NCBI RefSeq assembly: GCF_026627255.1
Contig: NZ_JAPNLM010000025.1
Coordinates: forward strand, 62,001 to 126,000
DNA from: Streptomyces antarcticus
GTDB lineage: Bacteria; Actinomycetota; Actinomycetes; Streptomycetales; Streptomycetaceae
Reading direction: 5' to 3'
DNA length: 64,000 nucleotides
This document shows, piece by piece, positions 16,252-26,284 of the stretch. The first letter of the stretch is position 1, and each line of letters begins with the position of its first letter. Below the pieces are notes generated by a model. That model did no database searches. It saw nothing but the letters and a program-made list of their open reading frames with translations, and had not been told where the DNA came from. The position numbers and the translations under genes were made by a program.

Positions 16252-17304
16252 CTATGCGGGCCCTGCGGAGGGTGCGGCGGAGGGCCCTGCCGAAGCCGTG
16301 ACGGGCTTGGCGAGCGTGGCGACGAGCACGGCCTTGATCGTGTGCAGCCGGTTCTCCGCCTCGTCGAAGACGACGGAGTGCACCGACTCGAACACCTCGT
16401 CCGTGACCTCCAGGGAGTCGCGCCCGTGCCGCTCCAGGACGCCCCGGCCGACCTCGGTGCCCAGGTCGTGGAAGGCGGGCAGGCAGTGCAGGAACCTCAC
16501 GTCCGGGTTCCCGGTGGCGCGCAGCACGTCCATGGTGACGGCGTACGGGGAGAGGTCGGCGATCCGCTCGTCCCAGACCTCCTTGGGCTCCCCCATGGAG
16601 ACCCACACGTCGGTGGCGACGAAGTCGGCCTGGGCGACCCCCTCGGCGACGTCCTCGGTCAGGGCGATCCGCGCCCCGCTGGCGGCGGCGAGCTCCCGCG
16701 CGCGGGCGACCACGGACGCGGCGGGCCAGTAGGCCTCGGGGGCGACGATGCGGACGTCCATGCCGAGCAGGGCGCCGGTGACGAGGTAGGAGTTGCCCAT
16801 GTTGAAGCGGGCGTCGCCGAGGTAGGCGAAGGCGATGCGCTCCAGCGGCTTGCCGCTGTGCTCGGTCATGGTCAGGACGTCGGCCAGCATCTGGGTGGGG
16901 TGCCAGTCGTCGGTGAGGCCGTTGAACACGGGCACGCCGGAGTGGGCGGCCAGCTCCTCGACGGCCTGCTGGCTGTCGCCCCGGTACTCGATCCCGTCGA
17001 ACATCCGGCCCAGCACGCGGGCCGTGTCCTTGACCGACTCCTTGTGTCCCATCTGGGAGCCGGAGGGATCCAGGTAGGTGGTGTGGGCACCCTGGTCGGC
17101 CGCGGCGACCTCGAAGGCGCAGCGGGTGCGCGTGGAGGTCTTCTCGAAGATCAGGGCGATGTTCCTGCCCTGGAGCAGGCGCTCCTCACGGCCGGCCCTC
17201 TTCGCCGCCTTCAGTGCGGCGGCGAGCTCGATCAGGCCGCGGAACTCGGCGGCGGTGAAGTCGAGCTCCTTGAGGAAACTGCGGCCGACGAGGTCGGTGG
17301 CCAT
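16252..17304 (-). CDS. arcB: ornithine carbamoyltransferase (catabolic type by context)
   Basis: 350 residues. The carbamoyl-phosphate motif STRTRC is at residues 56-61 and HPTQMLAD at ~137-144. DVWVSMGE and the C-terminal HCLPAFHD (ornithine site) are present, so all catalytic motifs are intact. The enzyme interconverts citrulline plus phosphate with ornithine plus carbamoyl phosphate. It lies 80 bases after arginine deiminase on the same strand, so it probably works in arginine breakdown; argF is the alternative name if biosynthetic. The 80-base gap is A/T-rich and carries TATAC and GTATT/ATATA inverted elements around 17345-17366, a possible ArgR/ARC-type site. The C-terminus has an Ala/Pro/Ser repeat. 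Confidence 0.88.
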   Translation of the reverse strand: MATDLVGRSFLKELDFTAAEFRGLIELAAALKAAKRAGREERLLQGRNIALIFEKTSTRTRCAFEVAAADQGAHTTYLDPSGSQMGHKESVKDTARVLGRMFDGIEYRGDSQQAVEELAAHSGVPVFNGLTDDWHPTQMLADVLTMTEHSGKPLERIAFAYLGDARFNMGNSYLVTGALLGMDVRIVAPEAYWPAASVVARARELAAASGARIALTEDVAEGVAQADFVATDVWVSMGEPKEVWDERIADLSPYAVTMDVLRATGNPDVRFLHCLPAFHDLGTEVGRGVLERHGRDSLEVTDEVFESVHSVVFDEAENRLHTIKAVLVATLAKPVTASAGPSAAPSAGPA

Positions 17305-17384
17305 GGGGTCGCTCCAGCGTCACGGTGACAGGAATGTTGGAAGTCTATACGATCCTCCGTATTGATATACAGCCCTGGGGTGAC

Positions 17385-18620
17385 TCAGACCGCGTCCCGC
17401 TCGACCGGACAGCTCATGCAGCGCGGACCGCCCCGGCCCCGCCCCAGCTCGCTGCCCGGGATCTCGATCACCTCGATGCCCTGCTTGCGCAGATGGGTGT
17501 TGGTGGTCACGTTCCGCTCGTACGCGACCACCACCCCCGGCTCCACGGCCAGCACGTTGCACCCGTCGTCCCACTGCTCCCGCTGCGCGGAGTGCACGTC
17601 CTGCGTGGCGGTCAGCACCCGGATGGAGTCCAGGCCGAGCGCCGCCGCGATGGCCCGGTGCATGTGCTCCGGCGGGTGGTCGGTCACCTTCAGCTCGTGC
17701 GCCTCCGCGCCCGGCTCGATCGTGTAGGAGCGCAGCATGCCCAGCCCGCCGTACTGAGTGAACGTATCTCCGTCGACCATGGTCATCACCGTGTCCAGGT
17801 GCATGAAGGCCCGCCGCTTGGGCATGTCGAGGGCCACGATGGTGGTCGCCGAGCCCGCGGCGAACAGGCCGCGCGCCAGCATCTCCACGGCCTGCGGGGT
17901 GGTCCGCTCGCTCATCCCGATCAGCACCGCGCCGTTGCCGATGACGAGCACGTCCCCGCCCTCGATGGTCGAGGGGTAGTCGGTCTGCCCCTGCGACCAG
18001 TAGTGGAAGGCCCCGGAGGAGGTGAAGAGGGGGTGGTGCCGGTAGATCGCCTCGAAGTGCACCGTCTCGCGCTGCCGGGCCGGCCAGCGCATCGCGTTGA
18101 TCGACACCCCGTCGTAGATCCAGGCCGAGGTGTCACGGGTGAAGAGGTGGTTGGGCAACGGCCCCAGCAGGAAGTCGTCCGGCTCCATGGCGTGGAAGCG
18201 CACCGACACCGGCTCGGCGTGCCGCTCCAGGAACTCCCGCTTGGTCATCCCGCCGACGAGTGCCTCCGTCAGCTCGGTCGAGCCCAGCCCGTCGAAGGCG
18301 GCGCGCAGGTGGCCGGTGGCGAGCGGCCCGTACTCCTTCTCGTCGAAGACCCGGTCGAGGACGAGGTGCCTCGCCTCCGGGATCTCCAGCGCCTCCGCCA
18401 GCAGGTCGCCGAAGAGGTGCACCTCGACGCCCCGGTCGCGCAGCACGTCGGCGAACCCGTCGTGCTCCTGGCGGGCCCGGCGCACCCACAGCACGTCGTC
18501 GAAGAGGAGCGCGTCCTTGTTGCCCGGCGTGAGCCGCTTCAGCTCCAGGTCCGGCCGGTGGAGGATGACGCGGCGCAGCCGCCCGGTCTCGGAGTCGACA
18601 TGGAATCCCATGCGGTACAC
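17385..18620 (-). CDS. arcA: arginine deiminase
   Basis: 411 residues. The N-terminus [18 protein letters not shown] is typical. Core motifs are [57 protein letters not shown] and the terminal [15 protein letters not shown] with the catalytic Cys. It converts arginine to citrulline and ammonia and feeds the ornithine carbamoyltransferase next door. No arginine/ornithine antiporter or carbamate kinase is visible here, so the ADI pathway is incomplete in this window. Downstream on the same strand is arcB; upstream is an unrelated secreted protein. Confidence 0.93.
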   Translation of the reverse strand: MYRMGFHVDSETGRLRRVILHRPDLELKRLTPGNKDALLFDDVLWVRRARQEHDGFADVLRDRGVEVHLFGDLLAEALEIPEARHLVLDRVFDEKEYGPLATGHLRAAFDGLGSTELTEALVGGMTKREFLERHAEPVSVRFHAMEPDDFLLGPLPNHLFTRDTSAWIYDGVSINAMRWPARQRETVHFEAIYRHHPLFTSSGAFHYWSQGQTDYPSTIEGGDVLVIGNGAVLIGMSERTTPQAVEMLARGLFAAGSATTIVALDMPKRRAFMHLDTVMTMVDGDTFTQYGGLGMLRSYTIEPGAEAHELKVTDHPPEHMHRAIAAALGLDSIRVLTATQDVHSAQREQWDDGCNVLAVEPGVVVAYERNVTTNTHLRKQGIEVIEIPGSELGRGRGGPRCMSCPVERDAV

Positions 18621-18666
18621 GTTCCCAGACCGGGCGGCGTTCTCACGTGGCGTCGGCCACGGCGTC

Positions 18667-19170
18667 TCAGCGCAGGCCGAGAAGCGCGGCCGGTGCGCCG
18701 GTCAACTCCGGCGAGACGATGCCCAGTTCGGGGGTCGTCAGGTTCGGCAGCCCGAAGTTGGACCCGTCCGGCATCGTCAGCGGGGAGCCGACGACCGCGC
18801 CCGGGGTACGGGCGCGCAGGGTGGTGGCCGCCGCGCCGACGGATCCCTCGCCGTCCGTCTCCGGCTTGCCCAGCAGGTTCGGCAGCGGCGAGGCGACGAG
18901 GGTGTCGCCCAGCTCGGCGCCGATCGGGACGGTCGGGAGCAGTGGGGTCGGGAGCATGTCCCCCGTGTGGTGGCGGGGGACGTCGGGCGCTCCGACGACC
19001 GGGACCGGAACCCCGGTCGCCACGCGCGGGGCGTCCACGCCGAGGGACGTCTCGACTGCTTCCAACGGGACACCGACCGGGACCGAGTCGGCCACGGCCG
19101 GGGTGGCCGCGCCGGCCGCGGCCAGACAGGTCATGAGCGCCGCAATGCTTCCGCGCGCGGTCATTTTCAT
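18667..19170 (-). CDS. small secreted protein
   Basis: 167 residues starting [27 protein letters not shown], a clear Sec signal peptide with likely cleavage after Ala-x-Ala near residue 27. The mature part is rich in Pro, Gly, Val, Leu and Thr, with no Cys and no recognised domain. Similar low-complexity exported proteins occur in streptomycetes. It lies 46 bases upstream of arcA on the same strand. About 190 bases separate its start from the pnkp stop, with no feature seen there. Confidence 0.7.
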   Translation of the reverse strand: MKMTARGSIAALMTCLAAAGAATPAVADSVPVGVPLEAVETSLGVDAPRVATGVPVPVVGAPDVPRHHTGDMLPTPLLPTVPIGAELGDTLVASPLPNLLGKPETDGEGSVGAAATTLRARTPGAVVGSPLTMPDGSNFGLPNLTTPELGIVSPELTGAPAALLGLR

Positions 19171-19362
19171 AAGTGACGTTCCGTCCTTCCAGGTTCGCGG
19201 ACATTCCGCTGCCCTGGATGAACGATCCCGCCGGTGGCATTCCCGGAGTTCTCCGCGAAAGTTCCCCCATACGACCTAATTCGCGGCCGTACGGGGGTCC
19301 TTGCTTTACGGCACGTGCCTCACGGCGCGGCGCCCCCTCGGCGGTGGTCCCGGGCGGAGCCG

Positions 19363-21939
19363 TCAGAGCCGGGGGTCGACCGGCTCCGACTCCAGCGCGA
19401 GCACCGCGAAGACCGCCTCGTGGACCCGCCACAGCGGCTCCTGCGCGGCCAGCCGATCCAGCGCCTCCAGCCCCAGCGCGTACTCCCGCAGGGCGAGCGA
19501 GCGCTTGTGGCCGAGGGACCGGTCGCGCAGCCGCTCCAGGTGGTCGGGGCGGGTGTACTCCGGGCCGTAGATGATCCGCAGGTACTCGCGGCCGCGCACC
19601 TTGACGCCGGGCTGCACCAGCCGGCCCCGGCCGTCCCGGGCGTACGCCTGGAGCGGCTTGACCACCATGCCCTCGCCGCCGGCGGCCGTCAGCTCCAGCC
19701 ACCAGTCGGTGCCGGCCCGTACCGAGTCCTCGTCGCCGGTGTCCACCAGGATGCGGGCGGTGCGGCGCAGCAGCCCGGTGCCGGCCGCCTCGTCCGCGGC
19801 GACGAGCCGGTCCAGCCAGAACAGCTGCTCGTCGTGGGGCACGGCCGCCAGCGACCGCCCGGCGGCCGCCAGCAGCTGGAACGGCGCGAACCGTACGCCG
19901 TCCAGCCCGTCGGTGGGCCAGCAGTAGCGGCGGTAGGCCTCGGTGAAGGCGGCCGCGTCGGCCGCCCGGTCCCGCTGGCGCTCCAGCAGCGCCCCGGTGT
20001 CGACGCCCCGGGCGGCCGCGGCCTCCAGTGCGCCGATCGCTCCCGGGAAGACCGAGCGCGAGGCCGCGCCCACGGCGGCGTACTGGTGGCGCAGCAGGCC
20101 GGCGGACTTCAGGGACCAGGGCAGGAGCTCCCCGTCGAGGAGCAGCCAGTCGGTGGCCAGTTCCTCCCAGAGGCCCGCGTCGGTGACCGCCGAGCGGAGC
20201 CGGCCGAGGACCTCCTCGGTGACCTCGGGGTCGTTGAAGAAGGCCCGCCCGGTACGGGTGTAGACGGATCCGGTCGGCCCGTCCACGCCGAAGCGCTGGC
20301 GGGCCGCGGCGGCGTCCCGGCAGAGGAGGACGGTGGCCCGGGAGCCCATGTGCTTCTCCTCGCACACCACCTGGACGATGCCGTCCTTGCGGTACTGCGC
20401 GAAGGCCTCGGCGGGGTGCTCCAGGTGGCCGTCCTCGCGGGAGGTCGCCGTCGGCGCCATGGTCGGCGGCAGGTACGGCACCAGCCGGGGGTCCACCGCG
20501 AAGCGGCTCATGACCTCCAGCGCGGCGGCCGCGTTCTCCTCGCGGACGTTGACGTTGCCCAGGTGCCGGGTCTCCACGATCCGGCGCCCGTGGACGTCGG
20601 CCAGGTCCAGCGGCCGCCCGTCGTGCCCGCCCGGAGTCTCGGCGGCCAGAGGCCTGACCGGCGCGTACCAGACCTTCTCGGCCGGTACGTCGACCAGTTC
20701 GCGCTCGGGCCAGCGCAGGGCGGTCATCCGCCCGCCGAACACGGCGCCGGTGTCGAGGCAGATGGTGTTGTTGATCCAGGTGGTGTCCGGGACCGGGGTG
20801 TGGCCGTAGACGACGGCGGCCTTGCCGCGGTAGTCCTCGGCCCACGGGTAGCGCACGGGCAGGCCGAACTCGTCGGTCTCCCCGGTGGTCTCCCCGTACA
20901 GGGCGTGCGAGCGGACCCGGCCGGAGGTGCGGCCGTGGTACTTCTCGGGCAGGCCGGCGTGGCAGACGACCAGCCTGCCGCCGTCGAGCACGTAGTGGCT
21001 GACGAGGCCGCGGATGAACTCCCGCACCTGCGCGACGAACTCCTCGGACTCGCCTTCCAGCTGCTCGATCGTCTCGGCCAGTCCGTGGGTCCGCTGGACC
21101 TTGGACCCCTTGAGGTATCGGCCGAGCTTGTTCTCGTGGTTCCCCGGCACGCACAGGGCGTTGCCGGACGCGACCATGCCCATGACGCGGCGCAGGACGC
21201 CCGGGCTGTCGGGTCCGCGGTCGACGAGGTCGCCGACGAAGACGGCCGTGCGGCCCCCGGGGTGGACTCCGTCTTCGTAGCCGAGCTTGGCGAGCAGGGT
21301 CTCCAGCTCGGAGGAGCAGCCGTGGATGTCGCCGACGATGTCAAAGGGGCCGCTGAGGTGGGTGAGGTCGTTGAACCGCTTCTCCAGGACGACCTCGGCG
21401 CTCTCGGCCTCCTCGACGGTGCGCAGCACGTGCACCTTGCGGAAGCCCTCGCGCTCCAGGCCGCGCAGCGAGCGGCGCAGGTCGCGGCGGTGGCGCTGGA
21501 TGACGGCGCGGGGCAGGCCGGCCCGGTCGGGGCGGGCCGCGTTGCGCTCGGCGCAGACCTGCTCGGGCAGGTCGAGGACGATGGCGATGGGCAGCACGTC
21601 GTGCTCGCGAGCGAGCTGGACCAGCTGTCGGCGGGCATCGGCCTGGACACTGGTGGCGTCCACGACGGTGAGGCGGCCGGCGGCGAGGCGCTTGCCGGCG
21701 ATGTAGTGCAGGACCTCGAAGGCGTCCTTGCTGGCGCTCTGGTCGTTCTCGTCGTCCGCGACGAGGCCCCGGCAATAGTCGGAGGAGATGACCTCGGTGG
21801 CCTTGAAGTGCTCGCGGGCGAAGGTGGACTTGCCCGATCCGGTTGCCCCGATCAGGACGACGAGGGACAGGTCGGTGACGGGGAGCACGCGGCGGCGGCC
21901 GGTGTCCGCGGCGGCCGGGGTGGGGGTGGGGGTGGTCAT
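19363..21939 (-). CDS. pnkp: polynucleotide kinase-phosphatase (RNA repair)
   Basis: 858 residues with the three-domain bacterial Pnkp layout. The kinase has P-loop GATGSGKS at 31-38. The metallophosphatase has GDIHGC (203-208), GDLVDRG (236-242), GNHEN (266-270) and YGHTPVPD (~378-385). The adenylyltransferase/ligase has its nucleotidyl Lys in EEKHMGSR (K529). It heals and seals broken tRNA-like ends: 5'-kinase, 2',3'-phosphatase and ligase activities, the last needing Hen1. The ATG (21937-21939) overlaps the hen1 stop by four bases, so production is coupled. All catalytic motifs are intact and the length matches the family (~850). Confidence 0.95.
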   Translation of the reverse strand: MTTPTPTPAAADTGRRRVLPVTDLSLVVLIGATGSGKSTFAREHFKATEVISSDYCRGLVADDENDQSASKDAFEVLHYIAGKRLAAGRLTVVDATSVQADARRQLVQLAREHDVLPIAIVLDLPEQVCAERNAARPDRAGLPRAVIQRHRRDLRRSLRGLEREGFRKVHVLRTVEEAESAEVVLEKRFNDLTHLSGPFDIVGDIHGCSSELETLLAKLGYEDGVHPGGRTAVFVGDLVDRGPDSPGVLRRVMGMVASGNALCVPGNHENKLGRYLKGSKVQRTHGLAETIEQLEGESEEFVAQVREFIRGLVSHYVLDGGRLVVCHAGLPEKYHGRTSGRVRSHALYGETTGETDEFGLPVRYPWAEDYRGKAAVVYGHTPVPDTTWINNTICLDTGAVFGGRMTALRWPERELVDVPAEKVWYAPVRPLAAETPGGHDGRPLDLADVHGRRIVETRHLGNVNVREENAAAALEVMSRFAVDPRLVPYLPPTMAPTATSREDGHLEHPAEAFAQYRKDGIVQVVCEEKHMGSRATVLLCRDAAAARQRFGVDGPTGSVYTRTGRAFFNDPEVTEEVLGRLRSAVTDAGLWEELATDWLLLDGELLPWSLKSAGLLRHQYAAVGAASRSVFPGAIGALEAAAARGVDTGALLERQRDRAADAAAFTEAYRRYCWPTDGLDGVRFAPFQLLAAAGRSLAAVPHDEQLFWLDRLVAADEAAGTGLLRRTARILVDTGDEDSVRAGTDWWLELTAAGGEGMVVKPLQAYARDGRGRLVQPGVKVRGREYLRIIYGPEYTRPDHLERLRDRSLGHKRSLALREYALGLEALDRLAAQEPLWRVHEAVFAVLALESEPVDPRL

Positions 21940-23486
21940 GCTGCCTCGCCCTCCTTCGGGGTGTCGGCGCGGGTGGCGGTGGTGTCGGCACCGGCAGTGG
22001 TCTTCTCGGTGGCGGCGGTGTCGGTGGCGGCGGTGTCGGTGTCGGCCCGGGTGAAGACGCCCATCTGGGTCGGCGGCCCCACCTCGGGGTCGTCGTCCCC
22101 CACGGGGACGAACTCGACCCCGTACCCGTGCCGGGCCGCGACGTCGTGCGCCCAGGCCCGGAACTCCTCCCGGGTCCACTCGAAGCGGTGGTCGCCGTGC
22201 CGGACGTGCCCGGCGGGCAGGGTCTCCCAGCGGACGTTGTACTCGACGTTCGGGGTGGTCACCAGGACCGTGCGCGGGCGGGCCGAGCCGAAGACGGCGT
22301 ACTCCAGGGCGGGCAGCCGGGGCAGGTCCAGGTGCTCGATGACCTCGCTGAGCACGGCCGCGTCGTAGCCGGCCAGCCGCTTGTCGGTGTACGCGAGCGA
22401 GCCCTGGACCAGCCGGACCCGGGAGCTCTGCCGCTCCCCCATCCGCTCCAGCCGCAGCCGCTTGGCGGCGAGGTGCAGCGCCCGCATGGACACGTCGACG
22501 CCGACGATCTCGGTGTACGCCGGTTCCTTGAGCAGGGCCTGGACCAGCTGCCCCTGCCCGCAGCCGAGGTCCAGCACCCGCCGGGCGCCGGCACCGCGCA
22601 GCGCGGCGAGGATCGCCTCGCGCCGCAGCACGGCAAGCGGTACGGGCCGCTCCTCGGTGTCCCGGTCCTCGTCGACGGCATTGTCGAGCTCCTCGACCTC
22701 GCTGCCGTCGGACTCGGCGAGCCGGACCAGCTCCAGGCGGTCGAGGGCGTCACGGGTCAGGCCCTTGTGGCGGGCCAGGTAGCGCGAACTGATCAGGCCG
22801 TTCTCGGGGTGGGCCGCGAGCCAGCCCTCCCCGGCGCGCAGCAGCTTGTCGACCTCGTCCGGGGAGATCCAGTAGTGCTTGGAGTCGTCCAGTACGGGCA
22901 GCAGGACGTAGAGCTGCCGCAGGGCGTCCGCGAGCTTCATCTCTCCCTCCAGCACGAGCCGTACGTACCGGGAGTCCCCCCACTCGGGGAACCGCTCGTC
23001 GAGCGCAAGGGGCTCCGCCCGTACGAGGTCCCAGCCGAGCGGCCCGAACAGCCGGTGCACGAGCTCCGTTCCGCCGCGCGCGGGCAGCACCGGGATCTCG
23101 ACGCGCAGCGGCCGCGCCTGCTCCGGCAGCTCCGGGCGGGCGGTGCACTGGCCGGCCAGCGCGCTGCGGAACACCCCGCTGAGCGCGACGGCGAGCAGCG
23201 AGGACGCGGCGTACGGGCGGTCGTTGACGTACTGCGCCAGGGCGGCGTCGGGCGCCCCGCCCCGGCCCTTGCCCTGGCCCTGGCCGCGCCGCACGAGTGC
23301 GACGGGGTCCACCTCCAGCAGCAGGGCCGCCGTGCACCGATCGGCCGTGGCCTCGGGGTAGAACACGTGGGCGGTGCCGTGGGAGGTGGAGAACGACTGC
23401 GCCTTACCGGGATGCTTGTGCAGCAGGTAGCCCAGGTCAGTGGCGGGGCGTTCGGGGGAGCCGGTGGTGGAGATCGTCAGGAACAC
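21936..23486 (-). CDS. hen1: 3'-terminal RNA ribose 2'-O-methyltransferase Hen1
   Basis: 516 residues. The N-terminal half (1-~280) is the bacterial Hen1 region that activates Pnkp ligation. The C-terminal half is a SAM methyltransferase with DLGCGQG at 306-312. The Mg-binding set E381, E384, H385 (EVIEHL) and H433 (GDHRFEW) corresponds to the Hen1 active site. It methylates the 2'-OH at the break before Pnkp seals, protecting repaired RNA from recutting. The last ~50 residues are a Thr/Ala/Asp-rich tail with a 15-base tandem repeat (about 22006-22036) that also encodes the junction with pnkp; tail length is probably variable. Confidence 0.95.
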   Translation of the reverse strand: MFLTISTTGSPERPATDLGYLLHKHPGKAQSFSTSHGTAHVFYPEATADRCTAALLLEVDPVALVRRGQGQGKGRGGAPDAALAQYVNDRPYAASSLLAVALSGVFRSALAGQCTARPELPEQARPLRVEIPVLPARGGTELVHRLFGPLGWDLVRAEPLALDERFPEWGDSRYVRLVLEGEMKLADALRQLYVLLPVLDDSKHYWISPDEVDKLLRAGEGWLAAHPENGLISSRYLARHKGLTRDALDRLELVRLAESDGSEVEELDNAVDEDRDTEERPVPLAVLRREAILAALRGAGARRVLDLGCGQGQLVQALLKEPAYTEIVGVDVSMRALHLAAKRLRLERMGERQSSRVRLVQGSLAYTDKRLAGYDAAVLSEVIEHLDLPRLPALEYAVFGSARPRTVLVTTPNVEYNVRWETLPAGHVRHGDHRFEWTREEFRAWAHDVAARHGYGVEFVPVGDDDPEVGPPTQMGVFTRADTDTAATDTAATEKTTAGADTTATRADTPKEGEAA

Positions 23487-23580
23487 ACGACCGAGTATCG
23501 ACCGCCCCCCCGCCCGCTGACCAGGGATTTATCCGTCCTGCGCAACTCCCCACCGCCTCCGGCGACCCTCCGGTATCCCG

Positions 23581-24489
23581 TCAGGCGCCGCGCGGGCCGC
23601 GGGTCAGCTCCGTGATCCCGGCCGGGCCGACGCGGCAGCAGCCGCCGACGAGGCGGGCCCCCGCGCGGTACCAGGCGGCGGTGGGCCAGGGGGTGTGGGC
23701 GGCCGGCGGGTGCCAGGTGCCGGTGGCCGCGTCCCAGACGGAGCCGTCGTTGGGGTAGGCCAGCAGCGGCTTGGCGGTGGCGGCCGACGCCGTTTCGAGC
23801 GCGGGCAGGACGTCCGCCGGGTCGCAGCAGTTGACGCCGAGCGCGATGACCTGCGGCGCCGACACGGCGAGCGCGAAGGCCTCGGACAGGGGTGCGCCGG
23901 AGCGGGTGCGGCCGCCGGCGACCGTGTAGCTCAGCCAGGCCGGCGCCCGGGTCTCGGCGAGGACCGTGAGCAGGGCCTCGGCCTCGTCGGGGTCGGGCAC
24001 GGTCTCCAGGGCCAGGACGTCGGGGCCCGCGGCGAGCAGGGCCTCGACGCGGGGCCGGTGGAAGGCGGCGAGCTGCCGCACGGTCAGGCCGTACCGCCCG
24101 CGGTACTCGGAGCCGTCCGCGAGCACCGCCCCGTACGGCCCGACCGAGGCGGCCACCCACACCTCGTGGCCGGCGGCTTCGGCGGCGCGGGCGGCGAGGG
24201 CGACGCTGCGGTGCAGCAGCGCGGTGGTCGCCCGCCGGTCGTGGCCGCGGGCGGCGAAGGCCTCGTAGCCGACCTGGTAGCTCGCGGTGGTCAGCACCTG
24301 CGCGCCGGCCCGCGCGTACGCGGTGTGGGCGGCCGCGACCTGCTCCGGCCGCTCGGTGAGGACCCGGGCCGTCCACAGGCCGCCGGACAGGTCGCAGCCC
24401 TGGTCGGCGAGCTGGTTGCTCAGTCCGCCGTCCAGGACCACCGTCCCGCGGGCCAGTGCTCCGGCGAGCGAACCGGACGCGCGCGTCAT
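23581..24489 (-). CDS. mmuM: homocysteine S-methyltransferase
   Basis: 302 residues from ATG 24487-24489. The N-terminal VLDGGLSNQLADQGCDLSGGLWTARVL motif is typical. The zinc site is formed by NCCDP (first Cys) and the C-terminal VGGCCRVGP pair. It transfers a methyl group from S-methylmethionine to homocysteine. The same frame is open upstream into an IS630 fragment (FEDEAGFTRRPPRG). An ORF caller could therefore extend the gene to 24603, but homology begins at the chosen ATG. The native promoter may have been displaced by the insertion. Confidence 0.9.
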   Translation of the reverse strand: MTRASGSLAGALARGTVVLDGGLSNQLADQGCDLSGGLWTARVLTERPEQVAAAHTAYARAGAQVLTTASYQVGYEAFAARGHDRRATTALLHRSVALAARAAEAAGHEVWVAASVGPYGAVLADGSEYRGRYGLTVRQLAAFHRPRVEALLAAGPDVLALETVPDPDEAEALLTVLAETRAPAWLSYTVAGGRTRSGAPLSEAFALAVSAPQVIALGVNCCDPADVLPALETASAATAKPLLAYPNDGSVWDAATGTWHPPAAHTPWPTAAWYRAGARLVGGCCRVGPAGITELTRGPRGA

Positions 24490-25091
24490 CGGTGCGGACC
24501 CCCGGGGCGGCCTACGGGTGAACCCGGCTTCGTCTTCGAAGCAGATGTAGCCCCCGCAGGCCGCCCTCGCCCTTTCACCTCCGTCCAGGTCGCCTCCCGC
24601 CACATGCTCAGGGCCTGCTCGTCATGTTCGGCGACCCGCCGGGCGGGGACCTGGGGGCTGAAGCCGAACCGGTGCATCAACCGGGTGGCACCCGAGACGC
24701 TGTAGGAGACGTGGAACTTCCTGCCGATCGGCGTGGCCACCCTCGAGGCGGTCCACACCTGGTCCTCCACCCAGCCATGCGCCGCCGGACCCTGCTCCAG
24801 ATACGCGGCCAGCTTCTCCAGACACCGCGGGGACAGACGGCACCGTGACCCGCTCGGACCGCGGAAGGCCAGAGCCTGAACACCACCGTCCCGCCACAAC
24901 TGACGCCACTGATATGCCCACTTCAAACTCACCCGAAGCCGCCGCGCGACTTCCGACGGCTTGACCATCTGCTCGAACAGCTCAGCCGCCTGCATTCGAA
25001 CCGTCTCCCGGCGCCGACGTCCCGCAGGAGTCAGGCCGCCCCCATCCGCATATTTCACACACCACGGATACAGCCACCCACCCACACCCAT
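24490..25091 (-). mobile_element. IS630-family insertion sequence remnant
   Basis: From the GTG at 25056-25058 the sequence encodes MKYADGGGLTPAGRRRRETVR-type N-terminus. The helix-turn-helix VARRLRVSLKWAYQWRQLWRDGG and the winged segment GRKFHVSYSVSGATRLMHRFGFSPQVPARR follow, all typical of IS630 transposases. Near 24560 the frame shifts and only a few residues of the DDE domain remain (YICFEDEAGFTRRPPRG, containing the second catalytic Asp motif). The rest of the catalytic domain has been lost, and the element ends abruptly before mmuM. No terminal inverted repeat was found. Confidence 0.75.
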
Positions 25092-25251
25092 CAGGGACTT
25101 CGCAAAGATTCACCCCAAAGAGCTGAAGTCAGTAACGCGTCTAGAGAAAAATGAAAGTGGGGGTCAGATTTGACCAGCGGGACCGCTTCCCGGCGGCTTC
25201 ACGCCGGTGCGTCCACCGCCCCCTTCCGCCGCCAGGGCCGAGGAGGCCGCC

Positions 25252-25506
25252 ATGTCCCACGAGGCCGTGCCGGAGAACCCCCGACACACAGGACAGGCCG
25301 GACAGGCCGGACCGGCCGCGCACGACCAGGCGGGAGGCCAGGAGTACGCGGCACCCGCCCAGGGCGGGGCACCGAAGGGCCTGCTCCAGCAGATGGAAGA
25401 GCTGATGGCGGCGCTGAACGCCGATCTCACACGGCTCGACGCCGACCTCCAGTCCTCCGCGGACCGCGTCCCGGAAAGCCAGAGCACCTCCCACCGGTCG
25501 TACTGA
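25252..25506 (+). CDS. small hydrophilic protein of unknown function
   Basis: 84 residues from ATG 25252 with GAGGAGG a few bases upstream, a strong ribosome site. The N-terminal half is Gly/Gln/Ala/Pro-rich and probably disordered. Residues ~45-65 (PKGLLQQMEELMAALNADLTRLDADL) form an amphipathic helix or short coiled coil. The tail is Ser/Arg/Tyr-rich and has no Cys. I do not recognise the family. A disordered N-half, one helix and a short tail would also suit a peptide precursor or small adaptor, but no modifying enzyme is adjacent. It lies between the IS630 remnant and a tandem repeat. Confidence 0.55.
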   Translation: MSHEAVPENPRHTGQAGQAGPAAHDQAGGQEYAAPAQGGAPKGLLQQMEELMAALNADLTRLDADLQSSADRVPESQSTSHRSY

Positions 25507-25547
25507 CCATGCGGGTCCCGTCGCACGCGACGGGACCCGGCCCGTGA

Positions 25548-25618
25548 CACCGCCACTGACACCGCCACTGACACCGCCACCGCCACCGGCACCGGCACCG
25601 GCACCGGCACCGGCACAG
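25548..25618. repeat. CACCGCCACTGA / CACCGG tandem repeats
   Basis: A run of CCACTGACACCG-type 12-mers passes into CACCGG hexamers just downstream of the small ORF. It is non-coding between two convergent genes. No terminator hairpin was identified. Confidence 0.75.
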
Positions 25619-25675
25619 CCTGCGACAACGCCGCCAGCGCCTCCGGCAACGCCACCGTTCCGGCCGCCGGCGGCC

Positions 25676-26161
25676 TCAGACCACTCCGGAGGCGGAGCCC
25701 CGCTCCCGGACCGTCATCCGGCGCAGGATCGCCCGGACCCGGTCGCTCGACTCGTCGGCCGCGTCGATCGACTCGATGCACTGCCAGTACAGGGTTTCGT
25801 CGTCCGTCCCGCAGGCCACCCCGACCAGGGCTATGCCCACTTCACCCAGCAGCGCCTGGAGCCCCAGCAGCGCCTGCCGGACATCCGCCACCCCGGCCAG
25901 CTGCGCCGCCCGCGGCGGAGGCTCCGGAGCGCTGCCCTCACCGCGCAGGGCGGCCCGGTCGAGCACCCCGCAGCCTCTGCTTCCCGCCTCACCCAGTCCC
26001 CGTGCCTCCGCTCTCATCTCCGGCGGTCCGGTGACCGCCAGATAGCCTCCTATGCCCTGCGCGAGCGCCTGTGCCTGCCAGGCCTCGCCCACGATGTCCC
26101 ACGCAGCCCCGCTCTGTGCCAGCGCGTGCCGGCCGGCCGCGATGAGCCGTACCGCATCCAT
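25676..26161 (-). CDS. DUF6099-like protein
   Basis: 161 residues from ATG 26159-26161. MDAVRLIAAGRHALAQSGAAWDIVGEAWQAQALAQGIGG begins a mostly helical protein, with GEAGSRGCG and a conserved C-terminal half TDDETLYWQCIESIDAADESSDRVRAILRRM. This matches a Streptomyces-restricted family I know as DUF6099; no function is established. The gene is alone between the tandem repeat and the mazG-like gene. Confidence 0.75.
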   Translation of the reverse strand: MDAVRLIAAGRHALAQSGAAWDIVGEAWQAQALAQGIGGYLAVTGPPEMRAEARGLGEAGSRGCGVLDRAALRGEGSAPEPPPRAAQLAGVADVRQALLGLQALLGEVGIALVGVACGTDDETLYWQCIESIDAADESSDRVRAILRRMTVRERGSASGVV

Positions 26162-26284
26162 ATGCCGTCCCCCGTCCGCACGACATCCCGCCGTTCTCAT
26201 CACTACCCAGAGTGAGGGCAATGGGCCAGTAAAGCTAGGGGTATTCGGAAAATGTGGACACAACCGTGATTGTGAACGAGGCCA

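Noticed and set aside
16252-18620. Complete arginine deiminase operon
   Set aside because: arcA and arcB are present but no arcC or arcD is seen in the window.
19234-22368. 1044-codon plus-strand frame opposite pnkp/hen1
   Set aside because: Antisense shadow of two clearly identified genes.
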